From contig URVW01000023.1 in the NCBI GenBank assembly GCA_900551435.1, forward strand, positions 1-31,954: a stretch of DNA of 31,954 nucleotides. The letters are read 5' to 3'. The position numbers were made by a program, and so were the translations under genes. Of this stretch, positions 1-7,938 are shown one piece after another. The notes under the pieces were generated by a model that did no database searches, was not told where the DNA came from, and worked only from the letters and a program-made list of their open reading frames with translations. The DNA is from an uncultured Faecalibacterium sp. (GTDB lineage: Bacteria > Bacillota > Clostridia > Oscillospirales > Ruminococcaceae). The number at the start of each line of letters is the position of its first letter. Position 1 is the stretch's first letter.

Positions 1-55
1 GAGCGCCACCTTGCCAAGGTGGAGGTAGCGAGTTCGAGCCTCGTCGGCCGCTCCA
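1..55 (+). tRNA. tRNA-Gly (GCC), 3' portion
   Basis: The anticodon arm CCACC-TTGCCAA-GGTGG gives anticodon GCC. The T-loop TTCGAGC and a 3' acceptor strand CGGCCGC followed by discriminator T and encoded CCA end at position 55. The 5' acceptor strand and most of the D arm lie before the window, so the gene is cut by the window edge. A terminator hairpin follows directly. Confidence 0.9.
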
Positions 56-60
56 GGCGA

Positions 61-97
61 AAAGCCACTGCATCAAGTGCGATGCGGTGGCTTTTTT
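61..97 (+). terminator. Intrinsic terminator of tRNA-Gly
   Basis: A 14-bp stem (AAAGCCACTGCATC paired with GATGCGGTGGCTTT, one G-T pair) has a 6-nt loop and ends in a run of T. Confidence 0.85.
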
Positions 98-135
98 CGC
101 ACAGGTTTTTCGGAAGTAGAAAAGGAGGGATCACG

Positions 136-1917
136 ATGATATTCGGCAAGTACATCAACCGCTACTACCTCAAGCACGCGCCAACGCTGCTTTTGGGTCT
201 GCTGGCGCTGCTGACCGTGGACTACATCCAGCTGCTCATCCCGCAGCTGTACCGTCTGGTCATCAACGGCGTCAACCTCGGGCAGGTGGTGGTCAACGGC
301 GAAACGCTGCCCTTTACCAAAGAGGTGCTGCTGCAGCACATCTGTCTGCCCATGATCTGGATCGTTGTTCTGATGGTCATCGGGCGCTTTTTGTGGCGTG
401 TGTGCTTCTTCGGCTCGGCGGTGCGGGTCACGGCGGATCTGCGCGAGCGGATGTTCGACCACAGCCGCCGCCTGTCGCAGCAGTATTATCAGGTGAACAA
501 AGTCGGCAACCTGATGAGCCTTTACACCAACGACCTCGACACCATTCAGGAGTGCTTCGGCGACGGCGTTCTGATGTTCTTCGACGCGCTGACGCTGGGC
601 TTGCTGGCCCTTTATAAGATGTGGTGCATGGACGTCAAGCTGACGATGCTTGCGCTGATCCCGGCCCTCATCATGTTCGTCATCGGCACGCTGATGAGCA
701 AGGTGATGACCAAGCGCTGGGAAGAGCGCCAGCAGGCGTTCTCTGACCTTTCAGATTTTGCACAGGAGAACTTCTCGGGCATCGCGGTCATCAAAGCCTT
801 CGTGAAAGAGCTGAAGGAGCTGATCGCCTTCAAGAAGCTCAACAAGGAAAACGAAGAGATCAACGTCATCTACACCAAGATCGCCACCCTGCTGGAAGTG
901 CTGGTGACCCTCTTCGTCGAGTCGGTCATCTGCGTCATCCTCGGCTACGGCGGCTATCTGGTCTATCAGGGCCGGTTCAATGCCGGTCAGCTGGTGGAGT
1001 ACATCGGCTATTTTGAAGCCATCGTCTGGCCCATCATGGCAGTCTCGATGCTCATTGAAAAGACCTCCCGCGGCAAGGCGTCCCTCAACCGCATCACCGA
1101 GCTGCTGGATGCGCCCATCGATGTGGCCGACCGTCCCGGCGTGCCGGACCTGAAGGACCCCAAGGGCGGCATCGAGTTCCGCGACCTGACCTTCCGGTAT
1201 CCGGACGGCGAATTTGACGTCCTCAAGAACATTTCGTTCAAGGTGGAACCCGGCGAGAGCGTGGGCATCGTGGGCAAGACCGGCGCGGGCAAAACAGCGC
1301 TGGTGGACCTGCTGCTCCGCACCTACAATGTGCCGGACGGGACCTTGTTCGTGGACGGACAGGATGTGAACACCGTGTCCATCCACTCGGTCCGGAACGC
1401 CTGTGCCTATGTGCCGCAGGACAACTTCCTGTTCTCGGACACCATCGCCCACAACATCGCCTTTGGCGTGGACGATGCCACGCAGGAGGAAATTGAGCGG
1501 GCGGCGAGTCTGGCCGATGTGCGGGACAACATCGTGGACTTCAAGGACGGCTATGAGACCGTCCTCGGCGAACGCGGCGTGACCGTCTCCGGCGGCCAGA
1601 AACAGCGCATTTCCATCGCGCGCGCTCTGCTGAAGAATGCGCCCATTCTGATTCTGGACGATTCCGTTTCGGCAGTCGATACCCGTACCGAAAAGATCAT
1701 TCTGGACAACCTCAAGAGCAGCCGCGCGGGCAAAACGACCCTGCTCATCGCGCACCGCATTTCCACGGTGGAGCGGCTGGATAAGATCGTGTTCCTTGAA
1801 GACGGCCGTGTGGAGGCCGTCGGCCCCCACGACACGCTGTATGCATCCTGTGCGGAGTACCGCCGCATGGTAGACCTGCAGCGTCTGGAAGATGAAGCAG
1901 AAGGTGACGAGCAGTGA
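136..1917 (+). CDS. ABC exporter subunit 1, fused membrane and ATPase domains (degenerate-site half)
   Basis: A 593-aa type IV ABC exporter half (BmrC/YheI-like). The N-terminal ~330 residues hold hydrophobic membrane segments. The ATPase domain has Walker A GKTGAGKT (about residue 380), signature VSGGQKQ (about 484), Walker B ILILDDS (about 504) and H-loop IAHR. The catalytic Glu after Walker B is Asp (LDD), as in the non-hydrolysing site of heterodimeric exporters. The ATG at 136 is preferred over an in-frame upstream start at 19, which lies in the tRNA, because AAAGGAGGG precedes it at good distance. Its stop overlaps the GTG start of the partner gene (GTGA), so the two are translationally coupled. 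Export of a hydrophobic compound or drug is inferred from the family; the substrate is unknown. Confidence 0.93.
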   Translation: MIFGKYINRYYLKHAPTLLLGLLALLTVDYIQLLIPQLYRLVINGVNLGQVVVNGETLPFTKEVLLQHICLPMIWIVVLMVIGRFLWRVCFFGSAVRVTADLRERMFDHSRRLSQQYYQVNKVGNLMSLYTNDLDTIQECFGDGVLMFFDALTLGLLALYKMWCMDVKLTMLALIPALIMFVIGTLMSKVMTKRWEERQQAFSDLSDFAQENFSGIAVIKAFVKELKELIAFKKLNKENEEINVIYTKIATLLEVLVTLFVESVICVILGYGGYLVYQGRFNAGQLVEYIGYFEAIVWPIMAVSMLIEKTSRGKASLNRITELLDAPIDVADRPGVPDLKDPKGGIEFRDLTFRYPDGEFDVLKNISFKVEPGESVGIVGKTGAGKTALVDLLLRTYNVPDGTLFVDGQDVNTVSIHSVRNACAYVPQDNFLFSDTIAHNIAFGVDDATQEEIERAASLADVRDNIVDFKDGYETVLGERGVTVSGGQKQRISIARALLKNAPILILDDSVSAVDTRTEKIILDNLKSSRAGKTTLLIAHRISTVERLDKIVFLEDGRVEAVGPHDTLYASCAEYRRMVDLQRLEDEAEGDEQ

Positions 1918-3797
1918 GCAATCTGAATCCGCTTTTGCTGGTGGGAGCCGTCATCGGCGTCATCACCGCGCTGCTGATCGCGGCCTATGTCGGCGTCAAG
2001 GACAAGAAAACGTCCATGGGCTTTGAGCGCAACATGGACGACGGCGAGATCCTGCGCCGTCTGGCCGGTTACGCGAAGCCGTATCTCGGAAAGTTCATCC
2101 TCGTGGGCTTTCTGATGCTCTTTTCCATCGTGTACGATATCGTGTCGCCCCTCATCGTCGGCTCCATCGAGGAGCTGGTGGTCGGCGACTTTGAACTGAA
2201 CGCACTGTTCGCGGGCGTGGCCGTGTATGCGGGCGTGCTCGTCTTTTCGATGGCCAGCACCTATTTTCAGGCCGTCATCCTGCAGCGGGTGGGTCAGCGC
2301 ATCATCTCGGACCTGCGCGAGGACCTGTTCACCCACATCGAGTCCCTCTCGCACGAGCAGCTGAATGAGATTCCCGTGGGCAAGCTGGTCACCCGCGTGA
2401 CCAACGACACCAACGCCATCTCGATGATGTTCACCAACCTCTTGGTGCAGCTGACCAAGAACTGCTTCGTCATTCTGGGCATCCTCATCGCGATGATCTG
2501 CCTGAACTACGAGCTGACCCTGATGGTGCTCTGCTTTGTGCCGTTCATCGTCATTTTTACGGTCATCTTCCGCAAGTTCTCCCGCCGCGCCTACCGCAAG
2601 GTCAAGGATGCGACCACGGACATCAACACCTATCTTTCCGAGAATCTTTCGGGCATCAAGGTCACCCAGATCTTTGGCCGCGAGGACGAAAAGATGGAGG
2701 ACTTCCGCCAGAAGAGCCAGACTCTCGCTAAGGTGACGCAGGAGCAGATTTTTGTGTTCGGTGTGTTCCGCCCGCTGGTCTATATGCTGTACATCAGCTC
2801 GATCCTGTGCCTGTTCTATCTGGGCGGCATGGGCCATCTGAACCATGTGACCTTCCTCGGCCAGACCATCTCCAGCGGCACGATCGTCACCTTTTATATG
2901 TATATCTCCAAGTTCTTCACCCCCATCCAGAACCTCGCCGAGCAGTTCAACTGGCTGCAGTCGGCGCTGGCTTCGTCGGAAAAGGTGTTCTCCATTATGG
3001 ATCTGCAGCCCAAGATGGTGGATGCTCCCGATGCCATTGAGCTGGACGAGGTGAAGGGGGAGATCGAGTTCAAGGATGTCTGGTTCAGCTACATCCCCGG
3101 CGAGTGGGTCCTGCAGGGCGTGTCCTTCCATGTGGACCCCCGCGAGACGGTGGCCTTTGTCGGCTCTACCGGTTCCGGCAAGAGCACCATTCTTTCCCTC
3201 ATCTGCCGAAACTACGAGTTCCAGAAGGGCGAAATTTTAATTGACGGCATCGACATCCGGAAGATCAAGATTTCCTCGCTGCGGCGTCACTTCGGACAGA
3301 TGCTGCAGGACGTGTTCCTTTTCTCGGGGACCATTCGCAGCAACATCGTCCTGCGGGAAGAGAACATCCCGGACGAGGAGATCATGGAGGTCTGCCGCTA
3401 TGTCAACGCAGACCGCTTTATCTCGAAGCTCGACCACGGCTTGGATGAAGAGGTCCGCGAGCGCGGCAATAACTTCTCGGCGGGCCAGCGCCAGCTGCTC
3501 AGCTTTGCCCGTACCATCATCCACAAGCCCAGCGTGATGATCTTGGACGAAGCGACCGCCAACATCGACACCGAAACGGAGCTGCTGATTCAGGATTCGC
3601 TGGAAAAGATGCGCACCGTCGGCACGATGCTCATTGTGGCGCACCGCCTGTCCACCATCCAGCACGCGGACAACATCATCGTGCTGTCCCACGGTAAGAT
3701 TCTGGAACAGGGCACGCATCAGGAGCTTCTGGCGAACCATGGCCGGTATTATCAGCTGTACACTCTGCAGTATCATAAAGAGCAGATGCAGCAGTAA
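1914..3797 (+). CDS. ABC exporter subunit 2, fused membrane and ATPase domains (catalytic half)
   Basis: A 627-aa partner of the preceding exporter half (BmrD/YheH-like), starting at a GTG that overlaps the upstream stop. An extra hydrophobic helix (residues ~6-26) precedes the six-helix core. ATPase motifs are Walker A GSTGSGKS (about 416), signature FSAGQRQ (about 520), Walker B VMILDEA (about 540) with canonical Glu, and H-loop VAHR. The signature departs from LSGGQ. That would make the composite site formed with the Asp-bearing Walker B of subunit 1 the degenerate one, and the other site the catalytic one. The gene ends just before a strong terminator, giving a two-gene unit. Confidence 0.93.
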   Translation: MSNLNPLLLVGAVIGVITALLIAAYVGVKDKKTSMGFERNMDDGEILRRLAGYAKPYLGKFILVGFLMLFSIVYDIVSPLIVGSIEELVVGDFELNALFAGVAVYAGVLVFSMASTYFQAVILQRVGQRIISDLREDLFTHIESLSHEQLNEIPVGKLVTRVTNDTNAISMMFTNLLVQLTKNCFVILGILIAMICLNYELTLMVLCFVPFIVIFTVIFRKFSRRAYRKVKDATTDINTYLSENLSGIKVTQIFGREDEKMEDFRQKSQTLAKVTQEQIFVFGVFRPLVYMLYISSILCLFYLGGMGHLNHVTFLGQTISSGTIVTFYMYISKFFTPIQNLAEQFNWLQSALASSEKVFSIMDLQPKMVDAPDAIELDEVKGEIEFKDVWFSYIPGEWVLQGVSFHVDPRETVAFVGSTGSGKSTILSLICRNYEFQKGEILIDGIDIRKIKISSLRRHFGQMLQDVFLFSGTIRSNIVLREENIPDEEIMEVCRYVNADRFISKLDHGLDEEVRERGNNFSAGQRQLLSFARTIIHKPSVMILDEATANIDTETELLIQDSLEKMRTVGTMLIVAHRLSTIQHADNIIVLSHGKILEQGTHQELLANHGRYYQLYTLQYHKEQMQQ

Positions 3798-3838
3798 CGA
3801 TAGAACGGACCGAAGCCGGGATGCTGAAATAAAACCCC

Positions 3839-3875
3839 AAGGGACAGCTTTTTGTCGAAGAGCTGTCCCTTTTTA
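3839..3875 (+). terminator. Intrinsic terminator of the ABC exporter pair
   Basis: AAGGGACAGCT pairs perfectly with AGCTGTCCCTT over 11 bp across an 11-nt loop, and the right arm runs into TTTTT. Confidence 0.9.
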
Positions 3876-3893
3876 TCGTAAGGAGAAACGACT

Positions 3894-4640
3894 ATGCTGA
3901 GATCGAACCAGATCGACCTGTGCGGGCGGGTGGATTTTGCCCGCGAAGCCCCGCTGCTGGGCCGGGACGAAGAATTTCGGTTCGCCTGTGCGGGCTGCGG
4001 GAACTGCTGCCGGGGGCGGGAGGACATCGTCCTGTCCGGCTTTGACCTGTGGCGCATCGCGGTGCGTCTGCGTCTGCCGCCCCGGACCGTGGCGCGGGCG
4101 TTCTGTAAGGCGTCCATCGGGCAGGTGAGCCATCTGCCGGTCCTGCGGCTTGCTCCCGTGCGGGAAGAGGGGAACAACTGCCCCTTCCTGACCGAAAACC
4201 ACTGTGCCATCCACGACGCCGAACCGCTGGTCTGTGCGCTGTATCCGCTGGCGCAGGAGATCACCAAAGAGGGGAGCGTCAGCTATTTTTTGCAGCCGAC
4301 GAGCTGCGGCGGGCGGGTCATCGAAGCAAAGGTCGAGGACTACCTCGCCCGCTACGATGTCCCGGCCCGGGAAGCCGTGGATGTGCGATGGGCGCAGGTC
4401 TGTATGAAACTGGAGGACCGCGTGGAGGAGCTGGAAGCGGCCTTTGAGCCGGTGTTCCGCCGCCGGATGCAGCAGAAATTGTGGATGGCGCTCTATTATC
4501 GGTACGAGCTTTCGGAGGGATTTGGCCCCCAGCTGGAACAAAATCTCGTTTGGCTCGAAGAAGAGCTTCAAAAACTGTCCGCCATGCAGAAACGCAGGAA
4601 CGCGCATTTTGAAGCGTCTATCGAAAAAATCGATGAATAA
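3894..4640 (+). CDS. YkgJ-family cysteine-cluster protein (putative zinc/iron-binding)
   Basis: A 248-aa protein with the family cluster C32-x2-C35-x2-C38-C39 (CAGCGNCC), followed by C96 (NNCPFL), C104, H107, and C114 in the CALYPL motif. These are the hallmark metal-ligand positions of the UPF0153/YkgJ family. The C-terminal ~100 residues are charged and helical. AAGGAG lies 8 nt before the ATG. The family is widespread, but its biochemical role is not established; binding of an Fe-S or Zn centre is the usual inference. It stands alone between the exporter terminator and the next promoter. Confidence 0.85.
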   Translation: MLRSNQIDLCGRVDFAREAPLLGRDEEFRFACAGCGNCCRGREDIVLSGFDLWRIAVRLRLPPRTVARAFCKASIGQVSHLPVLRLAPVREEGNNCPFLTENHCAIHDAEPLVCALYPLAQEITKEGSVSYFLQPTSCGGRVIEAKVEDYLARYDVPAREAVDVRWAQVCMKLEDRVEELEAAFEPVFRRRMQQKLWMALYYRYELSEGFGPQLEQNLVWLEEELQKLSAMQKRRNAHFEASIEKIDE

Positions 4641-4675
4641 AATTACTTCCATCGATAACTTGGGCTGATGCCGGA

Positions 4676-4704
4676 TTGCTTTCGGGCAGGAAATGTGCTA
4701 TACT
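4676..4704 (+). promoter_or_regulatory. SigA-type promoter for the importer operon
   Basis: -35 TTGCTT (4676-4681), 17-bp spacer, -10 TATACT (4699-4704). The implied leader is about 90 nt. No T-box or other riboswitch is recognisable in it. Confidence 0.75.
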
Positions 4705-4799
4705 TCACGAGTGTAAAGCGGGAGACGAAAAACCGCTTCAGAAAAAGCTTTTGCGCGGCGTCCTGTTGCCGCGAAATGGAAATTGAGGGAGTAATCATT

Positions 4800-5831
4800 A
4801 TGCGTAAAATCACTCGTCGTTCGTTCCTGTCCGCTGCCGCTGTCTGCGGCGCGGCTGTCGCTCTGACCGCATGCGGCGGTTCTGCATCCAGCACCGCTGC
4901 TTCCACCGCTTCTTCGGCGGCTTCCAGCACAGCCGGTTCCGTGGCTGCCGACGGCCAGAGCTATACCGTTGGCATCTGCCAGCTGGTCGAGCATGCCGCT
5001 CTGGACGCTGCAACGCAGGGCTTTGAGGATGCCCTGACCGAGAAGTTCGGCGACAACGTGAAGTTCGACTTCCAGAACGCACAGAACGACTCCGCGACCT
5101 GCGCCACCATCGCCAACGGCTTTGTTTCCGCCGGTGTGGACCTCATCATGGCAAATGCGACCCCGGCTCTGCAGGCGGCTCAGGCTGCGACCAACAGCAT
5201 CCCCATTCTGGGTACTTCCGTCACCGAGTACGGCGTGGCACTGGGCCTGACCGACTTTGACGGCACGGTTGGCGGCAACGTCTCCGGCACTTCCGATCTG
5301 GCTCCGCTGGACCAGCAGGCTGAGATGATCACCGAGTGGCTGCCCGATGCCAAGAAGGTCGGTCTGCTGTACTGCTCCGCAGAGGCAAACAGCCAGTATC
5401 AGGTGGACGAGGTCCAGAAGTATCTGGAAGCTGTCGGCATCACTGCAACGCAGTATGCATTCTCCGATTCCAACGATCTGGCTTCTGTCTGCCAGAAGGC
5501 TGCCGACGAGAACGACGCTGTGTATGTCCCCACCGATAACACCTGTGCCGCCAACACCGGCATCATCGACGGCATCTGCCGCCCCGCAAAGAAGCCTGTG
5601 TTCGCGGGCGAAGAGGGCATCTGCTCCGGCTGCGGCGTGGCCACCCTGTCCATCAGTTACTACGATCTGGGCTACACCACCGGTGAGATGGCCGCCAAGA
5701 TCCTGACCGGCGAAGAGGACATCGCCACCATGCCCATCGAGTACACCAACGTCACCAAGAAGTACAACAAGACCATCTGCGATGATCTGGGCCAGACCGT
5801 TCCGGAAGGCTATGAGGCTATCGAGGGCTGA
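4800..5831 (+). CDS. ABC importer substrate-binding lipoprotein (PF04392, TrpX-like)
   Basis: A 343-aa lipoprotein. The signal peptide has an RRSFL stretch (residues 6-10), a hydrophobic core and lipobox LTAC with the lipidated Cys at 25. A low-complexity Ser/Ala/Thr linker (about 26-50) precedes the binding domain, whose start VGICQLVEHAALD is typical of ABC_sub_bind proteins. The ATG at 4800 is chosen over an upstream in-frame ATG at 4668 because it follows GAGGGAG and begins a complete signal peptide. Permease and ATPase follow. Related trios are predicted tryptophan or other amino-acid-type importers (TrpXYZ), but the ligand here cannot be read from sequence. Its TGA stop is formed by the first bases of an interspersed repeat. 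Confidence 0.9.
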   Translation: MRKITRRSFLSAAAVCGAAVALTACGGSASSTAASTASSAASSTAGSVAADGQSYTVGICQLVEHAALDAATQGFEDALTEKFGDNVKFDFQNAQNDSATCATIANGFVSAGVDLIMANATPALQAAQAATNSIPILGTSVTEYGVALGLTDFDGTVGGNVSGTSDLAPLDQQAEMITEWLPDAKKVGLLYCSAEANSQYQVDEVQKYLEAVGITATQYAFSDSNDLASVCQKAADENDAVYVPTDNTCAANTGIIDGICRPAKKPVFAGEEGICSGCGVATLSISYYDLGYTTGEMAAKILTGEEDIATMPIEYTNVTKKYNKTICDDLGQTVPEGYEAIEG

Positions 5832-5891
5832 CCCTCTCAGTCAAAGCCATTCGGCTTTGCCAGCTCTCCCAAAGGGCGAGCCTTTGGCAAG
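5829..5891 (+). repeat. Interspersed palindromic repeat, copy 1
   Basis: The copy begins with TGACCCTCTCAG, whose TGA is the stop codon of the lipoprotein gene. It contains a hairpin AAAGCC-ATTC-GGCTTT, then the conserved core CTCTCCCAAAGGGCGAGCC and a TTGGCA end. TTGCC and GGCAA enclose the core, so the unit can fold into a cruciform or RNA hairpin. A second copy in opposite orientation lies at 9251-9308. Confidence 0.85.
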
Positions 5892-5959
5892 CCGGTTTTG
5901 GAACTGCGTCTGATTGCAGAGCGATAGCTCCGCAGTTACGGGAAACAACATAAAAATAT

Positions 5960-5996
5960 AGCGGAGGAGAGCGAAAAACGCGCTTCTCCGCTTTTC
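5960..5996 (+). terminator. Intra-operon terminator between lipoprotein and permease
   Basis: AGCGGAGGAGAGCG pairs with CGCGCTTCTCCGCT with one mismatch and one G-T pair, around an AAAAA loop, followed by TTTT. Its place between the binding-protein gene and the permease suggests partial termination that would keep the binding protein in excess. Confidence 0.7.
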
Positions 5997-6043
5997 CCGT
6001 ATGAACACGGGAATAAAAAAGTGTATCGTTTGGAGGTTTTATT

Positions 6044-6985
6044 TTGGAACTGTTTGCTAGACTTGCCAATCTGCCCGGTGCGCTGCCGGGAGCTTGTGCA
6101 CAGGGACTGATCTGGGGCATCATGGCCATCGGTGTGTACCTGACCTATCGCATCCTCGATGTGGCCGACCTGACCGTGGACGGCTCGTTCGGCACGGGCG
6201 GCGCAGTCTGCGTCATGTGCCTTCTCTCCGGCATGAACGTTTGGGAGGCGCTGGCCGTTGCGCTGCTGGCGGGCCTTGCCACCGGCCTTGTCACGGGTCT
6301 GCTCCATACCTTTATGGGCATCCCGGCCATCCTTGCCGGCATCCTGACCCAGCTGGCGCTTTACTCTATCAACCTGAAGATCATGGGCAAGGCGAACCAG
6401 TCCATCAATGTGGATAAGTACGATCTGCTCATCTCTCTGCGCTGGATCAAGGAACTTGCCCTGCACAACCCCATCGTCATGGTCGCCATCGTGACGGCGG
6501 TGGTCATCGGCGTGCTGTATTGGTTCTTCGGCACGGAGCTGGGCTGCGGCATCCGCGCCACCGGTTCCAACCCGGCCATGTCCCGCGCACAGGGCATCAA
6601 CACCAACCTGAACGTCGTGCTGGGTCTGGCCGTCTCGAACGGTCTGGTCGCCCTGTCCGGCGCTCTGCTGAGCCAGTATCAGGGCTTTGCCGATGTCAGC
6701 ATGGGCCGCGGCGCCATCGTCATTGGTCTGGCCGCTGTCATCATCGGCGAGGCTGTGTTTGGCCGAATCTTCCAGAATTTCGCCCTCAAGCTGGTGTCTG
6801 TCTCGCTGGGCGCGATCATCTATTATATCGTCATCCAGCTGGTGCTGACCCTCGGCTTTGACGCGAACCTGCTCAAGCTGCTCAGTGCGTCGGTCGTGGC
6901 GGTGTTCCTCGCGGTGCCGTACTGGAAAGGCAAGTATTTTGCCAAGCCCACCGCCAAAAAGAAGGAGGGTGCAAAAAATGCTTGA
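6044..6985 (+). CDS. ABC importer permease (COG4120-like)
   Basis: A 313-aa polytopic membrane protein with about eight hydrophobic segments spread along its length, including GLIWGIMAIGVYLTYRIL near the N-terminus. The motif ATGSNPAMSRAQGIN resembles the cytoplasmic coupling region of BPD_transp_2 permeases. The start is TTG, supported by TTTGGAGG 7 nt upstream; no ATG fits. It is separated from the binding-protein gene by 212 bp holding a repeat and a terminator. Its stop overlaps the ATPase start by 8 nt, so these two are coupled. Confidence 0.9.
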   Translation: MELFARLANLPGALPGACAQGLIWGIMAIGVYLTYRILDVADLTVDGSFGTGGAVCVMCLLSGMNVWEALAVALLAGLATGLVTGLLHTFMGIPAILAGILTQLALYSINLKIMGKANQSINVDKYDLLISLRWIKELALHNPIVMVAIVTAVVIGVLYWFFGTELGCGIRATGSNPAMSRAQGINTNLNVVLGLAVSNGLVALSGALLSQYQGFADVSMGRGAIVIGLAAVIIGEAVFGRIFQNFALKLVSVSLGAIIYYIVIQLVLTLGFDANLLKLLSASVVAVFLAVPYWKGKYFAKPTAKKKEGAKNA

Positions 6986-7772
6986 GATCCAGAATGTTTC
7001 CAAGACCTTCAACGCCGGAACGGTGAACGAGAAGACCGCGCTGAACGGCCTGAACCTGAAGCTGAACGAAGGCGACTTCGTGACCGTCATCGGCGGCAAC
7101 GGCGCGGGCAAATCCACGATGCTGAACGCTGTGGCCGGTGTCTGGCCGGTGGACGAGGGCAAGATCCTCATTGACGGCATCGATGTGACCAAGCTGGGCG
7201 AGCATCAGCGTGCCGCCTACATCGGCCGCGTCTTTCAGGACCCCATGACCGGCACGGCGGCGACCATGCAGATCGAAGAGAACCTTGCGCTGGCGGCCCG
7301 CCGCGGCAAGCGCCGTGGTCTGCGGGTGGGCATCACCAAGGCTGAGCGAGAGCGCTACCGCGAACTGCTCGAGACGCTGGACCTCGGCTTGGAGGACCGT
7401 CTGACCGCCCGCGTGGGCTTGCTGTCCGGCGGCCAGCGTCAGGCGCTGACCCTGCTGATGGCCACCATGAACAAGCCCAAGCTCCTGCTGCTGGACGAGC
7501 ACACCGCTGCGCTGGACCCCAAAACGGCGCTGAAGGTGCTGACCCTCTCGGCCAAGATCGTCGAGGAGAACCACCTGACCACCATGATGATTACCCACAA
7601 CATGAAGGACGCCATCAAGTACGGCAACCGCCTGATCATGATGTACGAGGGCCATATCATCTATGATGTCTCCGGCGAGGAGAAAAAGAACCTGCACGTT
7701 TCGGACCTGCTGGCGAAGTTCCAGATCGCCAGCGGCGGCGAATTTGCGAACGACCGCATGATCTTGTCCTGA
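6978..7772 (+). CDS. ABC importer ATPase (COG1101-like)
   Basis: A 264-aa ATPase with Walker A GGNGAGKST (about residue 37), Q-loop RVFQDP, signature LSGGQRQ (about 152), Walker B LLLLDEHTAALDP (about 170) and H-loop ITHN. The GTAATMQIEENL stretch after the Q-loop is typical of this ATPase class. The ATG at 6978 follows AAGGAGGG and overlaps the permease end by 8 nt; an upstream extension within the permease gene is not needed for the fold. It ends the importer operon just before a terminator. Confidence 0.92.
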   Translation: MLEIQNVSKTFNAGTVNEKTALNGLNLKLNEGDFVTVIGGNGAGKSTMLNAVAGVWPVDEGKILIDGIDVTKLGEHQRAAYIGRVFQDPMTGTAATMQIEENLALAARRGKRRGLRVGITKAERERYRELLETLDLGLEDRLTARVGLLSGGQRQALTLLMATMNKPKLLLLDEHTAALDPKTALKVLTLSAKIVEENHLTTMMITHNMKDAIKYGNRLIMMYEGHIIYDVSGEEKKNLHVSDLLAKFQIASGGEFANDRMILS

Positions 7773-7792
7773 ATATCCTGCATCTGACGAAG

Positions 7793-7825
7793 GAGCTTCA
7801 TCCGGCAACGGGTGAGGCTCTTTTT
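7793..7825 (+). terminator. Intrinsic terminator of the importer operon
   Basis: A 12-bp stem GAGCTTCATCCG / CGGGTGAGGCTC (two G-T pairs) closes a GCAA tetraloop and is followed by TTTTT. Confidence 0.88.
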
Positions 7826-7883
7826 GGCGCGAAAATAAATGGCATATCTGTTCCGGGGATTTCCGGGGAGCGTTGGATTCTGG

Positions 7884-7923
7884 AAAACAGAAAGGCTCCC
7901 TGCCGCGCGCAGGGAGCCTTTCT
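7884..7923 (-). terminator. Intrinsic terminator of the sugar kinase gene
   Basis: A perfect 15-bp stem AGAAAGGCTCCCTGC / GCAGGGAGCCTTTCT with a CGCGC loop. On the minus strand it is followed by GTTTT. It lies 15 bp past the kinase stop. Confidence 0.85.
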
Positions 7924-7938
7924 GGCGTTTCATCAAGT

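Noticed and set aside
1551..3131. A 526-codon minus-strand frame inside the ABC exporter genes
   Set aside because: Antisense to well-supported exporter genes; its translation is rich in His/Asp/Gln repeats typical of shadow frames.
4705..4799. Possible T-box or riboswitch before the importer lipoprotein
   Set aside because: The leader is under 100 nt and has neither a T-box sequence nor a terminator/antiterminator pair.
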